Of a stretch of DNA of 64,000 nt, positions 16,790 to 25,441 are shown in pieces. This DNA comes from an uncultured Pontibacter sp. (GTDB taxonomy: Bacteria; Bacteroidota; Bacteroidia; Cytophagales; Hymenobacteraceae): positions 558,001-622,000 of the forward strand of contig NZ_CANMNI010000002.1 in the NCBI RefSeq assembly GCF_947499215.1, read 5' to 3'. A model generated the notes under the pieces. That model ran no database searches, was not told the origin of the DNA, and saw only the letters and a list, made by a program, of their open reading frames with translations. Positions within the stretch are counted from its first letter, which is position 1, and every line of letters begins with the position of its first letter. The translations under genes and the position numbers were made by a program.

Positions 16790-18706
16790 GTGGCTACTAT
16801 TTTTCATCGTACTCTTTCAGGCCTAGCTCTTTTGCTAGGTATGGCTCCGGCGGCTTTGGCGCAGCAGGATACTACGGTATACCAATTGGGTACAGTGGAG
16901 GTATTCGGCAAGCCGGCCGAGGTCTTCTCCTCGGGTAGCCGCCTGAGCACCCTCGACAGCAGTTTCACCAAAACCTACTCCTCCGGCTCACTCGCAGAGG
17001 TTTTGCAGGCCCGTACGCCTATTTTCTTAAAAAGCTATGGTGCGAGCGGCATTTCCACACCAACTTTTCGGGGAACGAATGCCACCCACACCGCCGTGCT
17101 TTGGAACGGGCTGAACATTGGCCTGCCCTCACTTGGCCTAAGCGACTTTGCCACCCTTCCTATAAGCGCCTTGAGTGATGTGTCGGTGCAGCATGGTGCG
17201 GCGGGCGCGACCTACGGCAGCGGTGCTATCGGAGGGGCCATCCTCTTAAACTCCCCTGCTTTTGACAGGGCGCCGGGCTTTGGCGCAGAATTGCAGCAGG
17301 AGGTTGGCAGCTTCGGACGGTACTTCACAAGCCTAGGCACCCATTACAAAGGTGGAAAGTTCTCCATTGGCCTGAGCGGGCATCGCCTTGTTTCAGAAAA
17401 CAACTTTCCTTACGCAGACTATGGGAGCTTCGGTGCGCCAGTCCGCCGCCAAGACCACGCGCGGGTGGAACAGCATGGCTTTACACAGGACTTGGCTTGG
17501 CAGCTTTCCAGCAAGAGCCGACTTGCCCTGCACGGCTGGTATACCTATGCCGACAGAGAAGTTACACCAACGCTGGGCGCCGCCAACAACAATGCACGGC
17601 AGCTCGACAAGAACTTGCGCCTGATGGCTGACTTCGGGCACAGCAGCCGCTGGGGTGAAACCAGCTTGAAAGCGGCGCATTTCTCTGACTATCTCCGTTA
17701 CACCGATAACAGCAATAATTCAGTCACCGACATCAATACCTACCAGCTGCAAGTCGAGCAAACCTATACCTATGCCCGGCGCTGGAGCCTGCGAGGTGGC
17801 CTCAACCTGCAGCACTTCGCCGCTGATGTGCAGGGCTACGGCGGAGAGGTAAGTGAAGACCGCGCCGCCGCTTTTCTGCTTTTTCGCTTCGACCCAAGCC
17901 GCCGGCTGGACCTGAGCCTTAACGTGCGACAGGCTTTCGTGAAAGGCTACAACCCCACACCGGCGCCTACTCTAGGTGCCAACTGGCTAGCTCTGCAGCT
18001 AGACCAGCACCAACTGTACCTGAAAGGCAATATATCGGGCAGCTACCGGGTGCCTACCCTAAACGAGCGCTTCTGGCAACCGGGCGGCAACCCGAATATA
18101 AAACCGGAGCAGGGCTGGAACTACGAAAGCGGCCTGCGCCATGTGTATACCTCCGGATCGCTGCAAGTAGAGAGTGAAGCCACGCTTTACCGTATGCTCA
18201 TTGACAACTGGGTGCAGTGGATGCCCATGGAATCAGGCTATTGGTCGCCGCGCAACCTGCAAAAGGTGCGCTCACAAGGCATGGAGCTGAGCAGCCAGGT
18301 TAGTCAAAAGTTCGGAGTTTGGACCGTGGCTGCTACTGCCGGCTATACCTATACCGCCTCGGAGCAGGTGAAAGCTTATGAAGGTCCGGAGGAGCTTTAC
18401 AGGCAGCTGGCCCACGTGCCCTTGCACAAAGCCCAGCTAGGCTCGGATGTAACCTTCCGCTCATGGAGTTTCCTTGGCAACATCACGTACAATGGGCTCC
18501 GGTATACCAACAACAGCAACACCTCCAGCCTGCCGGCCTATACCTTGCTGAGCCTCGCCCTGAGCAAAAGGTTTACGATCGGAAGGTATAGACTTATCGG
18601 TACGGTACGCTCCGATAATGCCACCAACGCCGACTACCACGTCATGGAAAACATGCCCATGCCTCCCCGCAGTTTTGCGGCAAGCTTACGCTTCATTATT
18701 CCTTAA
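16790..18706 (+). CDS. btuB: TonB-dependent cobalamin receptor, BtuB-like
   Basis: A 638-aa outer-membrane TonB-dependent receptor. The signal peptide (about residues 1-24, ending PAALA-QQ) is followed by a short TonB-box region (YQLGTVEVFGK), a plug domain (about 45-155, with TFRGTNATHTAVLWNGLNI and VSVQHGAAGATYGSGAIGG) and a 22-strand-type barrel; NERFWQPGGNPNIKPEQGWNYE-type motifs mark the barrel (about 425-445). It lacks the N-terminal carboxypeptidase-like domain of SusC proteins. Specificity for cobalamin is inferred from the riboswitch leader and the BtuG-like neighbour. The start is GTG: an in-frame TAA lies 15 bases upstream and no ATG follows before the signal peptide. Confidence 0.9.
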   Translation: MATIFHRTLSGLALLLGMAPAALAQQDTTVYQLGTVEVFGKPAEVFSSGSRLSTLDSSFTKTYSSGSLAEVLQARTPIFLKSYGASGISTPTFRGTNATHTAVLWNGLNIGLPSLGLSDFATLPISALSDVSVQHGAAGATYGSGAIGGAILLNSPAFDRAPGFGAELQQEVGSFGRYFTSLGTHYKGGKFSIGLSGHRLVSENNFPYADYGSFGAPVRRQDHARVEQHGFTQDLAWQLSSKSRLALHGWYTYADREVTPTLGAANNNARQLDKNLRLMADFGHSSRWGETSLKAAHFSDYLRYTDNSNNSVTDINTYQLQVEQTYTYARRWSLRGGLNLQHFAADVQGYGGEVSEDRAAAFLLFRFDPSRRLDLSLNVRQAFVKGYNPTPAPTLGANWLALQLDQHQLYLKGNISGSYRVPTLNERFWQPGGNPNIKPEQGWNYESGLRHVYTSGSLQVESEATLYRMLIDNWVQWMPMESGYWSPRNLQKVRSQGMELSSQVSQKFGVWTVAATAGYTYTASEQVKAYEGPEELYRQLAHVPLHKAQLGSDVTFRSWSFLGNITYNGLRYTNNSNTSSLPAYTLLSLALSKRFTIGRYRLIGTVRSDNATNADYHVMENMPMPPRSFAASLRFIIP

Positions 18707-18729
18707 CAATACATTCTTAAACACCATAC

Positions 18730-19857
18730 ATGAAAAAAAACACCCTCTTCTGCAGCCTCCTGTTATCGGCTGCCTTTTCTTTAAGTGCAATGGTTTTCAC
18801 CAGCTGCGAAAAAACCTCTAACAACCCGACAGGTGAATATGCTCAAAACGGTGTGCTCATTTCCAATGAAGGAGCCATGAATTTCTCAAATGCTTCTGTG
18901 GGTTTCTATAGTCACGACCGCCGCTCAGTAGAAAACAACGTCTTTAAGAAAGTGAACAACCCAATGGTGTTGGGTGATGTGCTGCAGCATTTGTCTGTCC
19001 ACGGCGAGCAAGTTTACCTTGTGATGAACAACAGCGGCAAAGTAGTGGTGGCAAACGCCAATACATTGAAAGCCGAAGGAGAGATCACTGGTTTTGAGGC
19101 CCCACGCCACTTCACCGCATTAAACGAGGAGAAAGGCTACGTGACCGAATGGCTTGGCTACGACCCTGCTACCTATGTCTATGGAAACGGCCGTGTGGCT
19201 GTGGTTGACCTGAAAACGCTCAGCGTTACGAAAACCATCACGGTTGGCGTGCAGCCGGAGCACTTGGTTGTTAGCGGCGGCAAGTTGTTTGTGGCAAACG
19301 CAGGCGGAAACACGGTAACGGTTATCAACACCGCGACCGATGCCATAGAAGCTTCTATTGCCGTGAACGATGGTCCAAACTCGCTGGCACTGGATCGAAA
19401 CAATGTGCTGTGGGTGAGCAGCAGCGGTGTAAAAGCCTACAACTCCGACTGGACTGTAAGTGAGGAAAACAGCACACCGGGTTCTCTGTCGAAAATCAAT
19501 CCGGGCAGCAATGCGGTAATTGAAACAATGACGTTTAGCCAGAAGGCTCCCTCTCCTAGCAAGCTCATTACAAACAGCAACCGCGACAAACTCTACTATG
19601 TGTTCAATAACAAAGTATACGGACAGAGCATAAGTGCAAGCACCCTGGCCTCGCAAGCCCTTATCGACCGTGGTAGCGCTTACACGCCTTATGGTTTTTA
19701 CGGCTTGGGTGTAGAGCCGACAACAGGTATGATCTACGCCGGCAAAGCGCCTGACTTTACCAACAATGGCTGGATGGTGCGTTACAATGGACAAAGCGGT
19801 GCCCCTATCGATTCTTTTCAGGTGGGTGTTGCGCCGAATGGCTTTGTTTTCAGATAG
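18730..19857 (+). CDS. BtuG-like surface lipoprotein (YncE/DUF5074 beta-propeller)
   Basis: A 375-aa lipoprotein with lipobox VFTSC (Cys26). The mature part is built of YncE-like propeller blades, for example VVVANANTLKAEGEITGF, VAVVDLKTLSVTKTITVG and KLFVANAGGNTVTVINTAT. In Bacteroides, BtuG is a surface propeller lipoprotein that binds B12 and hands it to its partner BtuB. The gene is 23 bases downstream of the riboswitch-controlled receptor, so the same role is likely here, though binding residues cannot be judged from sequence alone. A strong terminator ends the unit. Confidence 0.85.
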   Translation: MKKNTLFCSLLLSAAFSLSAMVFTSCEKTSNNPTGEYAQNGVLISNEGAMNFSNASVGFYSHDRRSVENNVFKKVNNPMVLGDVLQHLSVHGEQVYLVMNNSGKVVVANANTLKAEGEITGFEAPRHFTALNEEKGYVTEWLGYDPATYVYGNGRVAVVDLKTLSVTKTITVGVQPEHLVVSGGKLFVANAGGNTVTVINTATDAIEASIAVNDGPNSLALDRNNVLWVSSSGVKAYNSDWTVSEENSTPGSLSKINPGSNAVIETMTFSQKAPSPSKLITNSNRDKLYYVFNNKVYGQSISASTLASQALIDRGSAYTPYGFYGLGVEPTTGMIYAGKAPDFTNNGWMVRYNGQSGAPIDSFQVGVAPNGFVFR

Positions 19858-19889
19858 GTCGAAACCGGGTACCTCTTATATCTGTCACT

Positions 19890-19935
19890 AAAACGAAAGG
19901 CCCGGCTTCTCTACAGAAGCCGGGCCTTTCGTTTT
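19890..19935. terminator. Bidirectional terminator of the B12 uptake operon
   Basis: A perfect 21-bp stem (19890-19910 with 19915-19935) with a CTAC loop; arms begin AAAACGAAAGGCCCGGC. Confidence 0.92.
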
Positions 19936-19948
19936 ATACCTGTGTAAA

Positions 19949-20233
19949 TTACTGTTTAGGATTAGGCTTGATGTTTTCATCATAGCGTCCTTCGCGTTTG
20001 CCTTCTTGGTTGTAGGCACTGTCACCGATGGCGGTGCCTTCGCGACCTTCATAGATCTCTTCGTAATTTTCGGTCGTGTCACCGTAAGTGCCGGCACGGT
20101 CCATCTCTTCTGTTTCCTCAATACCGCTACGCTCTACATTGGTTTCGCCGGGATCGGTACCGGTGTTGCAAGCCGCCATACCTACTCCTAGTAGAATACC
20201 CATCACGACTGCACTTGTTTTTATCGATTTCAT
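19949..20233 (-). CDS. Small acidic lipoprotein, 94 aa
   Basis: The protein starts with a signal peptide and lipobox GMAAC (Cys22), then a short hydrophilic, acidic stretch with many Glu, Gly and Thr residues (ETEEMDRAGTYGDTTENYEE). No known domain is recognised. It converges with the BtuG-like gene on a shared terminator. The mature part, about 70 residues without hydrophobic segments, is probably disordered and tethered to a membrane. Its neighbours include other small hydrophilic genes, which suggests envelope stress proteins, but this is only a guess. Confidence 0.65.
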   Translation of the reverse strand: MKSIKTSAVVMGILLGVGMAACNTGTDPGETNVERSGIEETEEMDRAGTYGDTTENYEEIYEGREGTAIGDSAYNQEGKREGRYDENIKPNPKQ

Positions 20234-20382
20234 AGTATAATTCGCTTTAGTACGTTCTTTATTCAGTCTACCCTTTTAGAGGGGTGACTCTTTCATGTAC
20301 GACCAGCCTACAATTTGAGTTAGAAAAAGGCTCTTCCTTACTGATATGCCGTATTAAGATAGACACTATACTTAAACACACT

Positions 20383-20559
20383 ATGGAAGAGAAACAAGAA
20401 AAACAGCCAACAAAGAAAAACACCAAGGAGATGTCGTCGGATGCGAGAAAAGTAGCGGGCGAAAAGCAGACCCCACCACCTCAGGGCACAGGCGCAAACA
20501 ATCCGGGCCACACGAAGGACGACAGCTCAGACGCCGAGGCACAAAAAGGGCATGCCTGA
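20383..20559 (+). CDS. Small hydrophilic protein, 58 aa
   Basis: The frame starts MEEKQEKQPTKKNTKEM; the longer upstream frame from 20284 was rejected because its composition (Cys, Leu, Ile) differs sharply from the Lys/Glu/Gln/Pro-rich part. The C-terminal half reads GTGANNPGHTKDDSSDAEAQ. No hydrophobic segment or domain is recognised. It has the same length as the 58-aa protein at 14605-14781 and a similar composition. Probably a disordered stress-type protein; function unknown. Confidence 0.55.
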   Translation: MEEKQEKQPTKKNTKEMSSDARKVAGEKQTPPPQGTGANNPGHTKDDSSDAEAQKGHA

Positions 20560-20583
20560 TGCTGAAGCTATAAAGCTATCCCT

Positions 20584-20591
20584 TAACTTTG
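20584..20591 (+). promoter_or_regulatory. Promoter -7 element of the DUF2798 gene
   Basis: TAACTTTG matches TAnnTTTG, 18 bases before the ATG at 20610. No clear -33 TTG. Confidence 0.5.
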
Positions 20592-20609
20592 CGGCTCACC
20601 TGATCTGTT

Positions 20610-20843
20610 ATGAGAAAAGCTTTTTTAAAACCGCCGGTTAAGCGCAAGCTACTGGTTATCTTTCTACTCTGCTTTTTAACGGCCACTGCGTTGCAACTGT
20701 ATACCTTTGGCTTTGCCGACAACTTTTTCATAAACTGGCTGCGCATGTTCGTGGTGTTGTTTGTGCTGGTAGCCGGCACTGTGTTGGCCATAGTACCGGG
20801 TGTTAACTACCTTGTCAACAAATCCTCTGCGCTTCTAGGTTAA
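20610..20843 (+). CDS. DUF2798 membrane protein
   Basis: A 77-aa protein with two membrane helices (about residues 14-33, LLVIFLLCFLTATALQLYTF, and 43-65, WLRMFVVLFVLVAGTVLAIV) and a basic N-terminus. The second helix is followed by PGVNYLVNK, matching the DUF2798 pattern of small inner-membrane proteins. Function is unknown. It has its own -7 promoter element and a terminator directly after it. Confidence 0.75.
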   Translation: MRKAFLKPPVKRKLLVIFLLCFLTATALQLYTFGFADNFFINWLRMFVVLFVLVAGTVLAIVPGVNYLVNKSSALLG

Positions 20844-20862
20844 GGCTATACCTTATAAAATG

Positions 20863-20893
20863 GAAAAGCCCGTGACAATACCACGGGCCTTTC
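20863..20893. terminator. Terminator after the DUF2798 gene
   Basis: GAAAAGCCCGTG (20863-20874) pairs with CACGGGCCTTTC (20882-20893) with one mismatch. Confidence 0.75.
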
Positions 20894-21220
20894 ACTTATA
20901 GGGAACAATTGAAACACTTACACCATCACAAGCCAAGTTTCAGATCGGTTTGACGCCCTGAAGCATTCAACTTTAGATGATTTTAGTGCAAATATATAGA
21001 TATTCAGATAGATTTATATAATTTAATATCAATTAAATACCTGAATTTAATTACCCACATCCCTGCAACAGCTAACCTATTCATATCCAAGCGCTACCAA
21101 TTGAACCTGCATTAGCCCGCCGCTGTTGACAGGACAGTAAATAGTTAGAAAGCGCTACAGAATCAGTAGTTTTGTAGACTACGCCTATTGAGGCGCCTCT
21201 TATTTTAAGATTCCCGGAAC
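20894..21220 (+). other. Intergenic region with a promoter for the radical SAM gene
   Basis: No gene or structured RNA is recognised in this AT-rich 327-base stretch. TAGTTTTG at 21167-21174 matches the TAnnTTTG -7 element and would start transcription near 21180, about 40 bases before the TTG start at 21221. Confidence 0.45.
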
Positions 21221-23425
21221 TTGAAGAAACCAACCATACTGCTCATCACGCCGCCGCTTACGCAGCTCAACACCCCCTACCCCGCCACCGCCTACATCAA
21301 AGGCTTTCTCGCAGGTCAGGGGTATACCGTTACGCAGGCCGATTTTGGCATTGAACTCGTATTGCGCATGTTTACCAAGGCTGGGCTTGGCAGGATTTTT
21401 AAGGCGGTGGAAGAAGGTGGGTTTGAGCTTTCGGACAACAGCCGTCGCATCTTGCGGCTCAAGCGGGAGTACCTGAACACCGTCGAGCCGGTCATTCATT
21501 TTCTGCAGAACAAAGACAATACCTTGGCCCAGCAGATCAGCTACAGCCGCTATCTGCCCGAGGCTTCCCGCTTTGACCAAGTGGAGGACATTGACTGGGC
21601 TTTTGGCAGCATGGGCATCACGGACCGGGCCCGCTATCTGGCTACCTTATACCTAGAGGACCTCGGCGACCTGATCAAAGAAACCATCTGCCCGTACTTT
21701 GCCTTCAGCCGCTATGCTGAGAAGTTGGCTTTGTCGGCTACTTCATTCGATCCATTGGAGGAGTCCTTGCAGACAGAACCAAACTTAGTAGATCAAATGC
21801 TACTAGAACTGTTGGAAGAACGACTGCAAGAAGTGCAGCCCGATGTGGTGGGCTTCTCTATTCCTTTCCCCGGCAACCTGTACGGCGGCTTGCGACTAGC
21901 ACAATACATCAAGCAAAAGTATCCGCACATCAATACCCTGATGGGCGGCGGTTACCCGAATACTGAACTGCGTAGCCTGCGGGAGCCGCGCCTGTTTAAA
22001 TACATCGACTTTGTGACGCTGGATGATGGCGAAGGCCCATGGCTGAAACTGCTGGAGTGCCTGCAGGGTGAGCGCCAAGTGGACTTTCTGCAGCGCACGT
22101 TTATGCTACAGGATGGCAAAGTGGAGTTCGTCAACGGCTGCCTCGACAAAGATATTCCGCATACCGAAGTAGGCACGCCCGATTACAGCGACCTGCCTTT
22201 GCAAGAATACCTATCGGTAATCGATGTGATCAACCCGATGCACCGCCTCTGGAGCGATGGCCGCTGGAACAAACTGACCGTGGCCCACGGCTGCTACTGG
22301 AAGCGCTGTTCTTTCTGCGACATCACCCTCGACTATATTTCCCGCTACGAAACAGCTCCGGCCGCTTTGCTGGTCGACCGTATCGAGCAGATCATCGCCC
22401 AGACGGGCCAGACCGGTTTCCATTTTGTAGATGAGGCTGCACCGCCCGCCGCCCTGCGTGATCTGGCCATCGAGCTGATCCGACGCGGCGTGAAAATTAC
22501 GTGGTGGGGAAACATCCGCTTCGAGAAGACCTTCACACCTGATTTGTGCCGGTTGCTGGCCGCTTCGGGCTGTATCGCCGTGTCGGGCGGACTGGAAGTA
22601 GCCTCTGATCGCTTGCTCGACCTAATGAAGAAAGGCGTGAGTATCGCGCAGGTAGCCCGTGTGACCGATGGCTTTACGCAGGCCGGCATTATGGTGCACG
22701 CCTACCTCATGTATGGCTTCCCGACACAGACGGCGCAAGAAACCATTGACTCGCTGGAAGTGGTGCGGCAGCTGTTCCTGAACGGCGTGATACAGTCTGG
22801 CTACTGGCACCGCTTTAGTATGACGGCGCACAGTCCGGTAGGCAAGCACCCCGAGAAGTTTGGTGTAGTGAAAGTGGGGCCTCCGGAAGGTGACTTCGCC
22901 AACAACGACCTGTGGCACGACGATCCGCAGGGCACTGACCATGAGCTGTTCGGCCAAGGGCTGGCAAAGGCCATCTACAACTACATGCACGGCGTAGGAC
23001 TGGAAGAACCACTCTCCTTCTGGTTCGATTTTAAAGTGCCGCGCGTTACCACTGACCGCAACCTGATCGCCAAAGCCATACAGGAACCTGCCAAAACCGA
23101 TAGCGAGCGCAAACTAGCCCGTGTATTCTGGTTGGGCAACGTGCCGGAGATCGATTTTATGATGTATGCCAAGAAAGGCCAGACCATCGAGCGCTGCGTG
23201 CTGACCTTCTACGAAAAGGCCGAGGATTTCCAAATCAAAACCACCGCCAACATCGGGCAGTGGCTGCTAGAGCAACTCACGCTGCTGACCTCAGAAGAAG
23301 CTCCAACTATGACGCTGAAGCAGTTGGAAGAAACTTACCCACTGGATGCGCACATGAGCTTCACGGAGTTTTTAGCTTCGCCGGTTTGGTTTGAGCTAAG
23401 AGAGAAGGGCTTGTTGCTGCTTTAA
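21221..23425 (+). CDS. B12-binding domain radical SAM protein
   Basis: A 734-aa protein with an N-terminal cobalamin-binding-type Rossmann part (ILLITPPLTQLNTPYPATAYIKG; VVGFSIPFPGNLYGGLRLAQ and MGGGYPNTELRSL at about 210-255) and a radical SAM domain from about residue 350. The Fe-S cysteines read GCYWKRCSFCDITLDY, that is CX4CX2C instead of the usual CX3CX2C. The TIM-barrel part continues with WWGNIRFEKTF and the SGGLEVASDRLLDLMKKG motif. The start is TTG at 21221, 47 bases after a -7 element. Substrate is unknown. The B12 uptake unit lies 1.4 kb upstream and could supply its cofactor, but no riboswitch precedes this gene. Confidence 0.88.
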   Translation: MKKPTILLITPPLTQLNTPYPATAYIKGFLAGQGYTVTQADFGIELVLRMFTKAGLGRIFKAVEEGGFELSDNSRRILRLKREYLNTVEPVIHFLQNKDNTLAQQISYSRYLPEASRFDQVEDIDWAFGSMGITDRARYLATLYLEDLGDLIKETICPYFAFSRYAEKLALSATSFDPLEESLQTEPNLVDQMLLELLEERLQEVQPDVVGFSIPFPGNLYGGLRLAQYIKQKYPHINTLMGGGYPNTELRSLREPRLFKYIDFVTLDDGEGPWLKLLECLQGERQVDFLQRTFMLQDGKVEFVNGCLDKDIPHTEVGTPDYSDLPLQEYLSVIDVINPMHRLWSDGRWNKLTVAHGCYWKRCSFCDITLDYISRYETAPAALLVDRIEQIIAQTGQTGFHFVDEAAPPAALRDLAIELIRRGVKITWWGNIRFEKTFTPDLCRLLAASGCIAVSGGLEVASDRLLDLMKKGVSIAQVARVTDGFTQAGIMVHAYLMYGFPTQTAQETIDSLEVVRQLFLNGVIQSGYWHRFSMTAHSPVGKHPEKFGVVKVGPPEGDFANNDLWHDDPQGTDHELFGQGLAKAIYNYMHGVGLEEPLSFWFDFKVPRVTTDRNLIAKAIQEPAKTDSERKLARVFWLGNVPEIDFMMYAKKGQTIERCVLTFYEKAEDFQIKTTANIGQWLLEQLTLLTSEEAPTMTLKQLEETYPLDAHMSFTEFLASPVWFELREKGLLLL

Positions 23426-23608
23426 GGTATAACAGAGATATAAAAAAGAGAAGGCGCCTCCTTTGCGGGAAGTGCCTTTCCTGTTTCATGAAGATATTGG
23501 AATCGACAGTTACGCCTTCTTTAAAAACTCCTTCTCCAGCACCACGGTTTTTTTGCCAACATGGCACCTCCTACGTTTGGGCTTCTAAATTAGGCGACTA
23601 GCAAATAG

Positions 23609-25282
23609 CTACTTACTCATATCCTTGTCCCGAACCGCCTTAAACTCAGAGCCGGCTTTCCACTGTGGCCACTCGGAGGAGTTAGCTAGGCGCGCTCCTA
23701 CTTTGTACAACAGCTTGAGGTCCTCTACGGCACCATCCATTTTGAAATCGGCATGCACCTGATCAGCGGGTTTGTGGTAGTAGTTGGCGTAGTATTCGTC
23801 CAGCTTCTTTTTGCCGAGCTCTTTACCACCCTCTTCTAGATCAATGCCCGGACCGATGAACAGCGCAGGTATACCTACCTTGGCGAAATTAAAGTGGTCG
23901 GAACGGTAGTATAAGCCGGCCTCTGGATTCTCTTCAGGAGCAATGTAACGCCCTACCGCTTCCGCCTCGGCTGTGATATAGTCTTCCAGTTCAGACTGCC
24001 CCACACCATACACCACCACATCCTTGGTTTTACCATAAGCATTCATCATGTCCATGTTGATGTTGGCAACGGTCTTTTCTTTCGGGTACACCGGATTCTC
24101 TGCATAGTATGCAGAGCCCCACAAGCCCTGCTCTTCGGCAGTTACGGCCAAGAACACGACGGTTCGCTCCGGTTGTGTTGGCTGGTTCTTAAATGCCTTG
24201 GCCATTTCCAGCATACCGGCTACACCACTGGCGTTGTCCACTGCACCGTTATAGATGCTGTCTCCAGAGGCGTCGGCTTTGCCTATACCTAAGTGGTCCC
24301 AATGGCCGGTGTAAATGATGGTTTCATCAGGTCGCTGACTACCGGTGATCTTCGCGATGAAATTAGAAGTTTTATCGTAGCGGGTCTTCACTTTCATAGA
24401 AGTGCTCACCTGCAGGTTCATCGGCACAGGCTTGTTGCCCGGCTTGGAGGCTTTCGCCAGCATTGACTTGTAGTCCATACCTGCGGCGGCGAAAAGCTTT
24501 TCGGCTACCGGAGTAGTTACCCAGCCTTCCATAGCGCAACGATAGGTTTCCTTACCGCGGCTGTCAAGATACATTTTAGAGGTGTTCCAATTGTTCTGCA
24601 CCACCTGAAAGCCATAGCCGGCTGGCTCGGTGTCGTGGATGATCAACGCACCTTTTGCTCCCTGACGGGCTGCCTCTTCAAATTTGTAAGTCCAGCGGCC
24701 GTAATAGGTCATGGCCTTGCCTTTGAAAACGGCCGGGTCCTGCTCATAGAAACCGGGGTCGTTCACCAGAATCAGTACGACTTTATCTTTCACATCAAGA
24801 CCAGCATAGTCGTTCCAGTTATACTCCGGCGCCACAATACCGAAACCAGCAAATACCAAGTCAGTCGGGTTTATGTCGATGGTCTCGTCTGTTCGGCGGG
24901 TCCAGATCACATAATCGGTACGCCCTTCCAGCTTCAGCTCCTGCTGTTTGCCCTTAATGGTCATAGTTGGGCTGGCGGTTGTGTTTACTTCTACCATCGG
25001 CACCTCTTGAAAATAGCTGTCGCCATTGCCCGGCTCCAGCCCCAATGCCTTGAACTCCCGCTCCAGATAGTCCAGCGTTTTCTGCTCACCGCTAGTAAAA
25101 GGTTTGCGACCCTCCATGTTATCAGCGGCCAACTCCGAGAGGTATTTGCCATAGCTATTGGCAGTAAGCGAAGCCACGGTTTCGGCACCTGTTTCTTCTG
25201 TACCAGTAGTAGAAGACTGGCACGCTGTAAACATTCCTGCCACCACCAAGGGCAGCAACAAAGGCTTTATTTTTTTGATCAT
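23609..25282 (-). CDS. M28 family metallopeptidase lipoprotein with PA domain
   Basis: A 557-aa exported aminopeptidase-type protein. The lipobox FTAC (Cys21) is followed by a protease-associated (PA) domain (about 140-270, DYAGLDVKDKVVLILVNDPG) and an M28 peptidase domain from about 310. Di-zinc site residues are visible: YTGHWDHLG (His, Asp), GAVDNASGVA (Asp), TAEEQGLWGS (Glu-Glu), MDMM and the final YYRSDHFNFAK (His). It is anchored to a membrane and probably degrades peptides in the periplasm or at the surface. The gene is monocistronic. The family is secure; substrate unknown. Confidence 0.93.
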   Translation of the reverse strand: MIKKIKPLLLPLVVAGMFTACQSSTTGTEETGAETVASLTANSYGKYLSELAADNMEGRKPFTSGEQKTLDYLEREFKALGLEPGNGDSYFQEVPMVEVNTTASPTMTIKGKQQELKLEGRTDYVIWTRRTDETIDINPTDLVFAGFGIVAPEYNWNDYAGLDVKDKVVLILVNDPGFYEQDPAVFKGKAMTYYGRWTYKFEEAARQGAKGALIIHDTEPAGYGFQVVQNNWNTSKMYLDSRGKETYRCAMEGWVTTPVAEKLFAAAGMDYKSMLAKASKPGNKPVPMNLQVSTSMKVKTRYDKTSNFIAKITGSQRPDETIIYTGHWDHLGIGKADASGDSIYNGAVDNASGVAGMLEMAKAFKNQPTQPERTVVFLAVTAEEQGLWGSAYYAENPVYPKEKTVANINMDMMNAYGKTKDVVVYGVGQSELEDYITAEAEAVGRYIAPEENPEAGLYYRSDHFNFAKVGIPALFIGPGIDLEEGGKELGKKKLDEYYANYYHKPADQVHADFKMDGAVEDLKLLYKVGARLANSSEWPQWKAGSEFKAVRDKDMSK

Positions 25283-25368
25283 AGTGTATTCAGGTATAAA
25301 ATTAAGGCTTCAACTATATGGCTACAGCCGCTACGGATATGTTAAAGTACAGAATCTCGCTTAAGAAA

Positions 25369-25403
25369 AAAAGCACCCATAGCTAAACGCCATGTGTGCT
25401 TTT
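25369..25403. terminator. Terminator downstream of uvrB
   Basis: AAAAGCACCCATAGC (25369-25383) pairs with GCCATGTGTGCTTTT (25389-25403) with one mismatch and one G-U. On the minus strand it is followed by TTTTTTT. Confidence 0.8.
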
Positions 25404-25441
25404 ATACATTCTAAATTCTAAGTCTCAAACTTTCTAACTTA

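Noticed and set aside
16690..16938. 82-codon frame between the riboswitch and btuB
   Set aside because: It overlaps the start of the receptor in another frame, and its second half is an out-of-frame reading of the signal peptide and plug region.
19120..19794. 224-codon open frame opposite the BtuG-like gene
   Set aside because: It shadows a convincing lipoprotein gene; no signal or domain is present.
23488..23604. A 38-codon plus-strand frame and a minus-strand stretch reading VGKKTVVLEKEFLKKA before a stop (23560-23510)
   Set aside because: The minus-strand piece faintly recalls the end of an IS3-type OrfA helix, but at 16 residues it is too short to call a transposon remnant.
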